DNA of 64,000 nucleotides, taken from the NCBI GenBank assembly GCA_029891345.1, contig CM056999.1:29051418-29115417 (forward strand), written 5' to 3'. Shown here piece after piece: positions 1 through 11,508 of the stretch; the first letter of the stretch is position 1, and every line of letters starts with the position of its first letter. The position numbers and the translations under genes were made by a program. The stretch comes from Dryococelus australis (taxonomy: Eukaryota; Arthropoda; Insecta; Phasmatodea; Phasmatidae). The notes under the pieces are model-generated. The model ran no database searches. It was not told the origin of the DNA and saw only the letters and a program-made list of their open reading frames with translations.

Positions 1-19
1 TTGGCGTGGGCGTCGTAGG

Positions 20-493
20 CTATTGTTGACGTGATGCCTTGGAGTACACTCTTGCTGTCATTGCTGGCAGTTGCATGTTGATGGCAGCGTTGTGTATCGG
101 TGAATATGGGCACACCATGAGCATTGCGTTCTGCAGGGGATGAAACCACTTGGAGCATCGTGGGGGGGAGAAATGCTCATTATCAGGCGAGGCTGTTACC
201 TGATGATCCTGGTTGTCACTACTGACATCATAAGGCGATGATGGCTGAATATTACGGAATGATACATGGCTGTCAGCTGCGCTGTAACGTGTCGGAGCCC
301 TTGTAAACACAGTAGCCTTGGGTGTCTCGGCAGTGAGCGATGCAGGTGCGGCGTAATTTCTGCGATGGGTGATCGCAATGTTATTGTTTACAGTTTGCAC
401 CGGCTCGGCCTCCTCAATGTTTACATCGAGTCCAGGCTCAGTACAAGTGTTTGTTGAACGGAGTACATCTCGATGAAGATTACTGTGCATCAT
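20..493 (-). pseudogene. Pol C-terminal tail of element A (low complexity)
   Basis: A 157-codon open stretch on the minus strand lies downstream of the integrase remnant. It is rich in Thr, Ser, Pro and Asn and has no recognisable domain. Its position matches the variable Ser/Pro-rich extension that follows the integrase C-terminal domain in this Gypsy group; elements B, C and D have similar tails at 8638-9021, 14205-14408 and 46301-46573. The assignment rests on position and composition, not on a motif. It could be simple shadow coding. Confidence 0.4.
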
Positions 494-539
494 GGACTCA
501 TGTGCACATTGTAATTTGAATCACCCATGACTTGCATGA

Positions 540-1405
540 TCACATATGGCCCACTCCATTTTTCGGCAAATCCGGCACAGAATCCCTTTTGTCCGGCAGA
601 TTGTGAATAAGAACAAACATAAACACGTTGACCCACATGTAGCGGCAGTGGTAGTCGTGAAGTTGTTGGTAGCTAGCGGGCCATGTAGCGATGTTAGTAT
701 TCCCGTGCTTCTTGTATTGTGCTCTCTCTCCTCTCATCTCTGTTGATATTTTGTTCTTACTCCACACGTCACTGCCTTGAAGTAACTGTGCGGGGGTTTT
801 CCCTGTTGCTTCGTTGGTCCTTCTCCTCAATCTAAACAATTTGGCGCGTTCCGCCCAGAAATTCTGTTGTTCTCCCACCCGCAGTCGCAGTTTGATGTCG
901 AACTACCCACTTTGTGCAGAATTCTCCCCACGCCTTTCCGATGAATTGAGTACTGTTGTCTGTTAGTAATGTTCGGGGATATCCCCAATGGGAGAAGATT
1001 TCGATTTCCACCACTCTTCCTACTGTTCTGGCCCATGCGCTTGATCTGGCCCATGCCTCAGTCCAGCGGGAGAAAAATCTATTACGACCACAATAAACCT
1101 CTTTCCGGTCACAGTGAGTGGATAGGGGCTCATTAAATTTAGTGCCACTGTCTCAAAGAGTTCAGTTGATATCCGTGGCTGTTGCTGCTAGTTGCAGTCT
1201 GTTCGCCTGCTCTTGTACCGATTACACGTGACACATTCACGTACGAATTTATGTACTTTTGCGGACATAACTGGCCAATAAAAATAGCGGAGGACATTTT
1301 TATTTGTTTGGGCAGTTTCCTGGTGTCCATTGAGGTTGTGTGTATGTCTGTAGTCCAAATTGTTTTTGCGGGCTGTGGCCAGTATGAACAAACGCTACAT
1401 GTCAC
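540..1405 (-). pseudogene. Integrase remnant of element A
   Basis: This would catalyse insertion of the cDNA into host DNA. On the minus strand, 1188-1391 encodes the N-terminal zinc-binding region, ending in ECVTCNRYK (the CC half of the HHCC finger). At about 1060-1190 the first strand of the catalytic core is readable (VVVIDF). At 832-1014 the second catalytic Asp region reads LLTDNSTQF. Further on, TNEATGKTPAQLL at 540-878 is the typical segment after the catalytic Glu. At least two frame changes and several stops break it. The position where the first catalytic Asp is expected appears to be Asn (NLMSPYP context). Non-functional. Confidence 0.8.
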
Positions 1406-1478
1406 TGTTTACTTCAGCATGGGACTCAACATGTTTGAAGGTTTCTTTTAGTTGCTTAAATCTTCTTTGTTGTTCCGC

Positions 1479-2117
1479 CTACCATTTGAAGCAATTGGAT
1501 AGTGACATCAAGGTAGTGAGAGGGGCGGTGATGAGGGCAAAGTCCAAAATATTTTCTCGTGCCCAGTTTACAAGGCCATAAAACTTCCTTACTTGCTTCC
1601 TAGTTGTAGGCATCAGGTATTCTTCTATCAACTTCAGCTGTTTTGGGAGCAAGCATGATGGTGGAACTGTAAGTGTTCTCAGACAGATCAATCACCCCTT
1701 CCTCCAACATTTCAGAGATATGTGTCTCCATGATTCTCCATTGATGCGGGAGTATCTTCGGGGGCTGTCATAGACAGATTTGTCTATCTTATGGTAGGCT
1801 ACAGTTTTACGGCTTAATGGGTCTGCTACAGTGAAAACATCCTTTCGTTTATTCAAAATCCTTTGCATTCCCTCACGGTACTCGGTTGGCATGGTGTTAT
1901 CCAGGCTGTCCAATGATACTGCTGGTGACTTCCCAGCTGTTCGGGGTTCCAGATTGTACACTGTGCGGGGTTCCTTTCTCCCAAAATTTATACATTGTGC
2001 GGCTGGCTCGACTACAGTTTGTTGTTCTGTTAGCCAAGGGAGGCCTAGGATGACGTCTTCACGTATATCGTCCGATACAAAGGCAGTTGTGACAGTCTCT
2101 ATATCTCGGATGCGCAC
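1479..2117 (-). pseudogene. Protease end / RT start fused to RNase H side; RT core deleted (element A)
   Basis: The stretch 1692-2117 contains DVILGLPWL, the C-terminal flap region of retropepsin-type proteases (ILG motif), then a linker and the start of RT. The next stretch, 1479-1691, begins in RT motif 1 (near LLPK) and passes at once into TTRKQVRKFYGLVNWAREN, the conserved block after the RT thumb that precedes RNase H. The roughly 150-residue palm, including YxDD, is therefore absent: an internal deletion joins RT motif 1 to the connection region. The element cannot make a working reverse transcriptase. Confidence 0.75.
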
Positions 2118-2735
2118 TTAATCCTGACTTCGCCAGTAATTTTCCCAATGTGTTGTGTTGTGCGCCGAATGATTTGTTTGACTGGTGTCATTTGGCTGAT
2201 ACTTATCAGATGCGTATGTATGAAGTTGTGCGGTACCACCATATCGATGAGTACTCGGCAGGGAGTGAGGTTTATGCATTCTGGTATTCAGCTATTCTGG
2301 CTGATAATCTGTAAAATTAGTATCTGTTGTGGCATCGGATCTGTGTTGCTTTTCGGTGTCGTGGGGTGAAAGACGTCCAGTCTCTCAACCCTCTTTTTTC
2401 GTTTCACTTCTGTGTCTGTTGTGTGTTGTCCCACAGATGCTCATAGTCTGCCTATGTCGGACACTCGTTCCAATGAGGACCTCCGCAACAACGACATGGC
2501 AGTGGCAGTTGTCGAGGTCCTGTCGAAAAATGTGGTGCAGGTGTGTTGTGTTTTGGTACAGGTGCCCTGGATTTCGAGGTTTTGTCACATGTGGCTGTAT
2601 GTTAAATGTTGTTGTTGTACACTGTCTCACTGATGTCTGGCACATTCTACTTGATAAAGTCTGTTTGTGGTGCGGCTGGGCACTGGCTCTATCGCGGCAC
2701 GGTAGAGCTGGAACATTTCCTTCTAGTAGCATCAC

Positions 2736-3558
2736 TTACTGTATAAATCTTCTCTCTGTGGCATGTATATCAAGCGCGAGTGCGGCATGGTACTCGGCAC
2801 ATGCGGATCCGGCGACCACTTCCAGGATGTCCTTGAGTGACAAGTCGGGATGATGTGCTCTCAATCTTCTGATTTTATGTGTGGCGAAGTTATAGAGAGA
2901 CTTCTCTCCTTGCTCCTCTAACACAACGCGAATTCTGGATCAGAGTGAAGTAAATTTGTTCGCGAATCTGCTCGTAAATCTCTGGTGTAGCTCTTCCCAC
3001 ATCATGCTATAGTGGGTTATCCCTCGCTACCACACTCGGGCGTCGCCAAAAAACCTCTCACCTACACAATTTGCCGAGCCCCTAGTCCACTTTATAGCAA
3101 CGAAGCCGATCTTCACAGTCCTGTATAAATACTAGGGGATCCTTGTTGTTTATTCCCACAAAGGTTGGAAGTGACTGAAATCTTGTTGATGTGTAACACT
3201 GCGATTCGAATTCTCTGAGTTGTTGACTTACTCTGTCCTTTCGATAGTCCGACAGTTCTTGTAACAATGGTGTGGAGTGTGTCATTGACATCTCAACAGG
3301 GGACGTGTTTGCGATAGTGATGGTAGGTAGGCATAGTATTTTCGGTCGTGGCATGTCACCCTTTACCGTGATGGTTTTCTTGAAAACATATCCACATAAA
3401 TCCATTGGTTGCAGCAAACACTGTATCCCTGCAGATGTTTCCGTCGGAATGTTTAACCATGAGTTTCTGACCTTGTTGCTCAAGTCTGGACTACCGCGAA
3501 CGCAGCAGATGTAGTGCTGATTGTGGAACGTCTTCCGTTCAAAGAAGAAATGCAACAT
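2736..3558 (-). pseudogene. Gag remnant of element A
   Basis: Two minus-strand open stretches (3082-3558 and 2736-2924) lie upstream of the protease. The first ends in a segment with FQSLPTFVGINNKDPLVFIQDCEDRLRCY, typical of Gypsy Gag capsid N-terminal regions (LPxFxG..., FI...E). The second contains DLSLKDILEVVAGSA with helical content. No zinc knuckle is seen inside these stretches. Stops and frame changes are present. The capsid would package element RNA. Position between leader and protease supports the call. Confidence 0.6.
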
Positions 3559-4580
3559 TCAAGATATAGGTGAAAACATTGTCCACAAACTAAATTTGCT
3601 GGTCCGCGTTCATTGCATTGTGTGATGTTTGTACACTTCATCAGAATGTTTCGGAAAGTTGACTGCAGTTGCTGGCTGTTAGCTGCATGTACACAGTTTA
3701 GGTGGAAAAAGGTAATTGATGAATCCTTTAATTTGTACTGGTCAAAGGCAGTATGTGTATACTTCTTCCTGGCTGCCTGAGATTGTTGTGCTAAAAACTC
3801 TCTGCTAATGCCCAGGTTCGCATAATCCCACTCGTGTTGCAGACTTTGGAGAGCAGCACTTTTGCAGCAGACTCGCTCGTCTTCCCCGGATAAATCTATT
3901 AGCAGTGGTTGTGGGTATAGTGTGCGCCATAAGCACTTTGCGCACAATGCCAATGGTTCACAATTCGTAGACTGCTAATCCCCAAATCCTTGGACCTGAG
4001 TATGGTGCAGTTGCTTTGCTGATCCCATGTTCCCGGTTTGTTTACATTCGGCAATGTGGCCTCTTGTATCATGGCTGTCACCTACACGGCACAATGCATG
4101 AGGGGTGATCCTGCCGACACAATGCGGCATGGATGGAGCGGGAAAGGCAGGTGGTCGCTTCACCTCGGTGATGCAGCATCCCAAAATAGCAGCTTTGACT
4201 GATGTCACGGTAGTGGGAGCTGTTCAAAATGGCGACTTCTTTCAAATGATGACCAGTGGTGATTTATTTGGCGCCGAAAATGTTTTCGCCTTTTCCCCAA
4301 CTTTTCTCATGCTGCAAAGTTCCCAGATTTCTTGACTCGATGGTGTAGGAATGGTTGCGTTTTTCCAGGAGCAAAGATGGTAGGAACCCGAGGGTTTAAA
4401 TGGACAATACATGTACAACACATGTGGTCGCACATGGTTATATGGACGTAATACAATTGGAAAATAAAGATCAGGACATTGAATACACAGTAATGATAGT
4501 ACTTATATGATGTTTGATGAACAGGAAAACAATGTTCATGGTACAGGTTCGTGAATAGCCACATTCTTGGGACCGCCACT
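3559..4580 (-). other. Upstream flank of element A, unassigned Cys-rich open stretches
   Basis: Two minus-strand open stretches lie here (3480-3953 and 3975-4208). The second contains the string GHIAEC, reminiscent of a CCHC zinc knuckle, but the full spacing is not preserved. The segment probably holds element A leader or displaced gag-derived sequence. It ends near ACATGTGGTCGCAC (about 4420), a short string that recurs in other repeats of the window. No function is claimed. Confidence 0.3.
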
Positions 4581-7500
4581 TAACATAATCTTAAACTGGC
4601 CATCAGGGAATGGTTATAGGTTATGATGTTCGCTGCTGTAGGTTCAAGTTGCCAGGGGGAACCAGTTTAAATCAATTTCCAAATTAAAAATCAATGTTAG
4701 TCAATCATAATAATCAATATATACACCAACATACAATTTTAAATTTAAAACTGATAACTGATAATTAAACTGCAGCTTGTTTTAAAGTAAATTTCAAATT
4801 TCATAGCTACAGTAATCAAAATGTATCATAACAAATACAATTTCAGATATATAAATCTTACTACTGGTAATCATAATGCTGCAATTTTGAAGTCAACTGA
4901 CAAATACATAATTTATTAATGTCACTCGTAATAATCATTATAGCACATCCCTCAAAGTGTCTAGTAGTACATACAATGCTGGTACAATACTGACCACAGA
5001 TATTACTAATTATATATCAGAGTTTTAAGTCAAATTATTACAACTAAACTAATAAAAGTAACCAATAATATTTTATTCATTATTTAAATTTATTTATTGA
5101 ATGTCTCAGAGAGCACTGTTCTTTTCAAGGACTTTACATACATGGATGTCTGTAGCTTTGCATTTATTTTTTTACACAAAGTTGTTATAATAAAATGCAT
5201 TACAATATTTATACCTATTACACTTTACACATTTTGCGACAAGAGTAACAAAAGTTCAATACATGAATAGTAAGATATCTACAATATTCCAATAAAAAAG
5301 AATTTTAATGAAACTTAACACTATTCCCACATAACATATGTGATATAGCTACACAATATAAAGAGAAAGTTGGCCTACAACTTTGCAACTTTACTTCTAA
5401 AATCACTGAGTAATTCTTTACCCTTAACATAACTACACCGCACTATATCTATTTGTAACATTACTACAGTGCTCATATATACCAAAAAAAATACAATGTA
5501 CATCCCAGCTGAAAAATGTATGTTAATGTAATCAGGATTCAAATATTTGGTAATAACTAAATATTACATGCAAAATTAAAGTTAGCATAAGTATCAAAAG
5601 TCTGCCTCATAAATTACCCAGATACTTTTTCACTGATTTTTAAATACACTTGGTAGCTTTATTTCTTTGATGTTAGTAGGTAAACTATTATATATATTTG
5701 TTTACAGTAACCATAATACTATTTGTGCCATACTTAGTCTGCAAAAGTATTGATGTGAATGGTGTTAATTCGTTTAGTTTAGTACTTGTAATGTCATCAT
5801 TATTATTAATAGGGGCAATACAATGTTTTTGTTTGTTGATAGCTGATATATATAGGTCATGCATGCTATTTGAATGTGCATATCCTTCAAATTGTCCACT
5901 ACATAACATACAATGTAAAATCTAATGTAACTCAATTATTATAATCAACATTTATTTCTAAGTGTCCAGTAACAAATATAATTTCAGAGGTAAATTTGAT
6001 CACTCATAAAGATAATACTGCAAATTTTAAAGCCAACTGACAAATATATAATTAAAGGCTGTTTACGATAAAGTTAGTATTTCTGAAATCAACATTTGAA
6101 TAACGTCACCGCCCCTACCTAACCACATATAGTTTACAGGCACACTGACTGGCCTGCGTGCCCAGTAAAGTTAGTAATGATTGATAGGAAGTAGTTTAAT
6201 TTCTAAACACTAATTTAAATTATGTTAACATTTGTGAATACTGAAAATATTATTTTGCTTTATGACTGTTTTGGTGCTTTTAAGTGTATTAATGAAGAAA
6301 TTGGTAAAATATGTAATTTTCTAATACCTAATTTCGATGTTTCACTTAACTAACACACAAACAAAGTGATCGTGTCAATGGCAATGTTAAATATAAATTC
6401 TGTGTATGAATACACAATGTGCAAACAAGTAAGTCTTATCATCATAAGCAGGACTTTCGAAAGTGCTCATCTTACCGTGGGCAGCCTATGATGAAAAAGT
6501 CAATGAAACAAACATTACAGCCTCTTCTTCAAAGTGTGCAGTAACATATACAAACTTCAGCCACACAGTTCATAAGTAATAAACAATTATTCTTATGAGT
6601 CAAGTGGTTGATAAAATTAATGTAAATACAAAAGAAATAACCAAAAAAATTTAAAAAAAATAACTTCAGCCATATTTACTGTGTTATCACATGAATAGTA
6701 CACCCTTAATTTAATAATCTTGCAAAAAGTTCACAACAAATAAATCTTATGTTCGTCAAATTTGGATTGGTTTTGAACATAATCACAAAGTGTGGAAAAA
6801 AAATTATCTGCGCAATCCGAACAATATTTCATTGTACAGCACAGTAGCCTGTCCAATGTAAATATACGATTAAGGCATTTCCCAACACTTTCTGCTAAGG
6901 CAGTCTTGATTGTTTTTTGTCTGACAATTTAATAGCTGAGAAACATATTTTGTGGCATAAAATAAAACATTTACCTACAATTTTTAGGTTAGTTAGGGTT
7001 CCTTGAACTTTTGCATTTTCAACGAGGGTTGAAAGGAAATTTCACATTTAATAACTTTGTTCAAATAATTCACCACAAATCCTGCAGTATAAGTTACAAC
7101 GTACTGTGCATTGTCTGTGATTTCTTGAGGGTCAAACATTTATGTAAGATATGAAACCTCTGTGATGGACAGTATGTTTTGATATTAAATTATTGTTTTT
7201 GGTGTAGATGCATTTATTGCAGCAACAGACGAACAGCTCAAGATACTAATTTACTCAAAAGGAATGCCGTATCCTGTCGGCATTGGTTTCAGTATAAAGT
7301 CAATTAAGCACTTTTTATTAAACATTTTACACATTTTAGAAGTTCTGTTACGACCAAACACTACACATGACATTTTCCTTTAGCCTGCAGCTTTTACCAC
7401 GAAAGAACAATGGTCACAGATCACTTTCACACAATATATAACAATTTCTTTACAAATATTGTGATTTAGCTCACAAAATAAAGAATTATATATGTTTAAA

Positions 7501-7689
7501 AGCACACCAATAACATTCGCACAATGCTTTATTATGGAAGAAAATGAAAAGTGGTGCCTGCAAATATGATGGACGGGTAATATCAGCAGACTTCCCCTCC
7601 CCCTCAGTGACTTCATTCCCCCTCGACCAAATAACGACTTCGTACACCCCTCCCCCTTCGCAACTGATCAAAACACATCCCTAAAATAA
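4581..7689. other. AT-rich stretch without recognisable genes
   Basis: No open frame exceeds 78 codons and none shows a known motif. It contains a pair of diverged direct repeats (4828-4915 and 5969-6053). The portion near 7690 may be the distal part of the element B 3' LTR, but I cannot align it to the other LTR copy by eye. Confidence 0.6.
4828..4915. repeat. Diverged direct repeat, copy 1 (copy 2 at 5969-6053)
   Basis: Both copies run from TAACAAATA(C/T)AATTTCAGA through a ...GCAA(A)TTTT...GTCAACTGACAAATA-like segment and end in ATAATT, about 85 bp each and 1.14 kb apart. They could be a short dispersed repeat or remnant ends of a small transposon; no coding potential lies between them. 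Confidence 0.45.
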
Positions 7690-8299
7690 ATATAACACTG
7701 AATGGCACTAAAATGAACAAATAATAATACCATGGCAGTAGCAGACTACTTGTCTCATACTTACATGTTCGTTAGGTACACAGGAAAATAAAATACTGTT
7801 GGCATGACACTTGGCAAACATATAGACACAAAAATGACAACACTAAAACATCAACACTAACATGTGTTGTGCGTCTCTACAATCTTGATGTTTTTGTAGG
7901 TTAGATTATTAAGACATGTTAAAAATAATATCCATGTGACATATTAACTGTGTGCACTTGTGCGCGATACGGAATTAAAAAAAAAACATGACACTAAAAA
8001 TGCTGCACTGAATAATAACCTTAACCTACCAGAACACTGGCATGTGGCATTGAAGAAATATTTAAATAAGTAAACAAACAGGATCAATACACAGTACACT
8101 CACCCACACTCGCCTAAGGTTTAAAAAAGGACAATGAAAAATACACTTTCTACACTTTAATGCTTAACGCTGCACTTAACACACACACACGACACTGGTT
8201 CGGTGATGCAGGTTCTACTCCGTGATGTTACAATGCATACTGTCGTTCTAGCTGGCATGACTTGGGGAATGGCTTCAGGCCAAGGCACTGACGACATCA
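7690..8299 (-). repeat. 3' LTR (U3-side part) of element B
   Basis: Direct repeat of 12875-13451, ending in ...CATCA at 8295-8299 next to the polypurine tract. CA at the plus-strand right end equals the TG start of the LTR on the element's strand. The left boundary is only where I can still align the copies; the true LTR may extend further left. Confidence 0.65.
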
Positions 8300-8303
8300 A
8301 ATG

Positions 8304-8314
8304 CCCTCCCCTTT
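8304..8314 (-). promoter_or_regulatory. Polypurine tract of element B
   Basis: Plus-strand CCCTCCCCTTT reads AAAGGGGAGGG on the element's strand, 4 bases from the LTR terminal CA. Element C has an equivalent tract with the same geometry (13923-13932). Such tracts prime plus-strand DNA synthesis. Confidence 0.65.
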
Positions 8315-8637
8315 GGAGGCCATTCACTCGTCGTGACTGGTGGCTGAAGTGTCCCCCATGGTCGAAATCCGTAGACACATGACCATTGATGTTATTGTGA
8401 TGACATGAACTCACATGATTGCGAACTGTCAACATGTGCTCCCTCTTGTTGTTTTGACATGAACACTTGTAGCAGCAGATTGTAAACATTCGGTTCTCCG
8501 TGTTGTTGTTTTGATTCTGCCAACCCACATCGTCGTACTTCTCGCGTTGGCAGTAAGGCAGTGTTGGTTGCGACTGTTCCAGGGGCGCATCTGCAAGCTA
8601 TGTAAGTGGTGTGCTGATGTTGCCGTTCACGTTTCGA

Positions 8638-9560
8638 TCAGAGGGGAGGGGAGGAGTGTTCCCCTATACCCGACTCGTCATTGCTACTATCCTCTTCCAC
8701 ATGCCGATGGTGTCTGCTTGGAAAGGAAATATCCCCGATGCGTGTTCCTGGTTTGTCTCCTAGCACTGCCTCACTTTCCGATGTTGATGATGAAGTTACC
8801 AACTTTGCAGGCTGCTGACTACGCAGGGGCATTGTGTTATATTCACGTGCATCATGACTGCTTGATGTTATACCCAGTTGTGATTCCCTCTGCTGCACTG
8901 TGACGATGTTTGCTGAGCTTTTTTTTGCAGATGTGTTTGCATCAGGCATGACAGCTGTCATCGAGCTTGGTGGCGAGGCGAATAAACTCCCAACATTCGT
9001 AACGTTGGCTATCGGTGTCATGGCTCCTTCACTCTCCTCTTGTCCACTTTGTTGTGGTGCGTTATTGGGGTTGTTGACGTGGTTGCCTGTCAGCCGTAGG
9101 GTGTCGTGGTGAAAAAACTGCTTTCCTTCGCATGCTCAGTTGTACTTTGAAGAATGTGTCACCTATCTTTCTCATGACGACATGCGGGCCACGCCATTTT
9201 TCGGCAAGCCCCGCACAAAAACCATTCTGCCCTGCAAATTGGTGGTGTGCTCTAATTGGTCGGGCCTGAGTGATGGTGGGGGTCGGGACAACACTGGTTT
9301 CCACTGCCCTATATAGTGCCATTCATTTTCTCTTGCTTCCCGGACTGCTAATGTGCGCCAATCTTCCCTTCTGTAACAACCTACTACGCCGCTGCCACAA
9401 ACTCTGGCCACGCTTGCAAACTCATCTGGGATGGGAAGGTCATACCCTTGACGTGGTATTGGTAGCATGTCGTCGATGTGTTGAATGCTGTAATGAGTCG
9501 TTTATGATGGACGCGCTGTTGTCTGGGGTCGCGCGGAGATTCCTGCACACAATGTTGCAA
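8638..9560 (-). pseudogene. Integrase C-terminal region and pol tail of element B
   Basis: On the minus strand, 9172-9468 contains IPIPDEFASVARV-like text (window residues LPIPDEFASVARV) followed by DWRTLAVREARE. The stretch 9062-9322 then reads FCAGLAEKWRGPHVVMRKIGDTFF, the integrase C-terminal domain pattern (F-A-W-GP). A Ser/Thr-rich tail follows at 8638-9021. Frames change between the pieces. The catalytic core and the zinc-binding domain are absent. It is the only pol part left in this copy. Confidence 0.7.
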
Positions 9561-10408
9561 CATTCGGCATGGTGAAAAATAGTGGGTGAGAGAGGGGTGT
9601 ATGCTTCTCCTGCCAATCACATCGTGATGAGAAATGTGGATGTGAAGACATGAGAGGAGGGGAAAGGAAGTATGACTTGCTGACCCTCTTCTGCTGCATG
9701 GCCGATCGATGACTGGGTTGAATGCAAACAAACACACATGGCGAAAGTTGCACATTATTTCACTCAAAAACTGCAGGTGTGAATGCTGATAAAATGCTGT
9801 CTTGCCAGAAATGTCATTTTAGGCGTAATATTACTCTTACTAAACACTTTGGTTCCGCCCTGGTGGTCGAAATACTGGTTTAAGTTTTACACATGGACAC
9901 GTACTCTGTGGTGGTGTAAAATGAAGTGAGCAATTTTCACACATGAAGCATGGCGCACTAACGTTGTAATGCCAAGTTTCAATGCAGCGAACTACTGCAC
10001 ACGACTCTCTGCACAATTTTCATTGGTGTTTGTTTCTGAACACTGTCTGTTTAGGTATCTGCTAGCATGGCAGTTGTTGCATACATTGTGCCTGTTTCAC
10101 GTGCAGATTATCACCCTTCCGGGTTGCGGCTGTTGAAACTCAGTATGAAAATGATGCAGAGGGTTCTGATTTCACACGTGGTGATTGACGACGTGCTGGC
10201 ACTCTTCTGTGGTAAGGTAACTGTTGCCAATCGTTCAGCAGCGACAGTGCACACTGAAAGTTGTTGCTTGGATGTTACCTCCCCACTCGTCAAATTGCAC
10301 TGTTACTGCATGCCTGACAGTCTTAATGGTTGTTCTTCATGGTCGATTGTGGCACCCACTATGACAATGGTACATATTTACTTGGCAGTATCTGCAGGAG
10401 TGGGGTGG

Positions 10409-11155
10409 TCATGAAGTTGGCGACAGCATCCTGCAGTCGGCTGCTCTACCATGGCATGTGGTTGGAGTTGATGCACTGCTGCACAGAGCAGCAGTTGGCA
10501 CATTAGCTGTGGTCGGTATCGATCGACCAAACTGGCCATATGCTGCATTGTTAACATTCGCCAGAGTGGGCATGGCTGCATATTGCGCTCGGGATCCATA
10601 CATCACGTTAACTGCATTGGAAACAAGCACTGTGGTTGTCATAATGCAAGATCTTGCTGTTGATATATCCAGTGCTATTTGATGTACTGACTGAAGTACT
10701 GGCAATTTTATTTGCAGTAGCTTGGATGATATTTGAGATGGTTTTTCGGCAAACTGTTGTAGTTGGCTACCTTGTGCTCTGATTGATAGCCATGTTGGGG
10801 CGAATAATGTGAATACTGATGGATAGTTGCAGGCTGGATGGTGGGCAGCGAATATGTTCAAGTCTGTGTGTTTCGTTTTCCCGTACTGTTGGTACATGAC
10901 TGATTGCATATTGAACTGGAATCCCATGTTGTTTGTTGGATGAACGATGCCGATGTGATGACTGATGCGGATGAGCGATGCAGTAGTGCTTACTGCTTCG
11001 CCAGACCACATGGTCTCGCGGCTTGTTACTGACACCCACACATGCGGTATGGGAGAGGTGGTCCTGCCTGCGTGAAGCGATGTGAATGGAGGGGGTGGCA
11101 GGTGGTAACTTCCCCTCAGCACTTTCTGTCCAAGATGGCTGCCCTGCATCACCAA
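10409..11155 (-). pseudogene. 248-codon open frame in the gag/leader position of element B, unrecognised
   Basis: This is the longest open frame in the window. It lies just inside the 5' LTR and primer-binding site of element B, where gag should start. I do not recognise its protein. It contains a Gln/Leu-rich segment (QLQQFAEKPSQISSKLLQIK) and an Ala/Thr-rich end, and has no zinc knuckle, transmembrane segment or protease motif. It may be a diverged Gag with intact frame by chance, or a non-coding leader. I would not treat it as a host gene, because it lies between the LTRs. Confidence 0.35.
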
Positions 11156-11499
11156 TTTTGGCGTGTGATGACGAGGCGAACTGCTTCAAAATGGTGGATG
11201 ACAATGAATTTTTTGGTGCGACTTTCCATTTTGCATTTTTCTGGATTTTCCTGTATCAGTTAAATGTTGCATTGATCTTTGTTGCTTGCTGGGTGGTAGG
11301 AAACTCTGCCAGTAGCGGGAAGAGTAAACCAAGCTCAAAGGAAATTGGTTATGCACACCCACATGGTCGCACACAGTATACATGGTGATGATGCGAAATA
11401 CAGGTTGTGGGAAGCGGTACACATAATTTAAAATTTAGGATGAAAATGCAGTAGGCTGGTACTGGAGTTGTTGGCGGAAAATGATTGACCACTAGTTGT

Positions 11500-11506
11500 G
11501 GCGCCA
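11500..11506 (-). promoter_or_regulatory. Primer-binding site of element B
   Basis: Plus-strand GGCGCCA reads TGGCGCC on the element's strand. It is separated by two bases from the LTR terminus (TG at 11509 on plus, CA on the element's strand). The same GGCGCCA-NN-TG arrangement recurs at 21024, 23761 and 53480. Confidence 0.65.
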
Positions 11507-11508
11507 AT

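Larger units (their letters stand above)
1..4210 (-). mobile_element. Element A: decayed Ty3/Gypsy retrotransposon, cut by the window edge
   Basis: Read on the minus strand, fragments occur in Gypsy order: gag (2736-3558), protease end and RT start (1692-2117), RT/RNase H junction (1479-1691), integrase (540-1405) and pol tail (20-493). Frameshifts and stops separate all of them, so the copy is dead. The order protease-RT-RNase H-integrase is diagnostic of Ty3/Gypsy as opposed to Copia. The RT catalytic core is missing as a clean internal loss. The 3' LTR would lie beyond position 1. No convincing 5' LTR or primer-binding site was found on the high-coordinate side; the right boundary of 4210 is approximate. 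Confidence 0.8.

Noticed and set aside
4265..4275. Primer-binding site TTGGCGCCG of a plus-strand element
   Set aside because: No LTR terminus next to it and the surrounding remnant is on the minus strand.
5688..5909. 73-codon minus-strand frame as a retroelement remnant
   Set aside because: No RT, nuclease or Gag motif; chance open frame in AT-rich DNA cannot be excluded.
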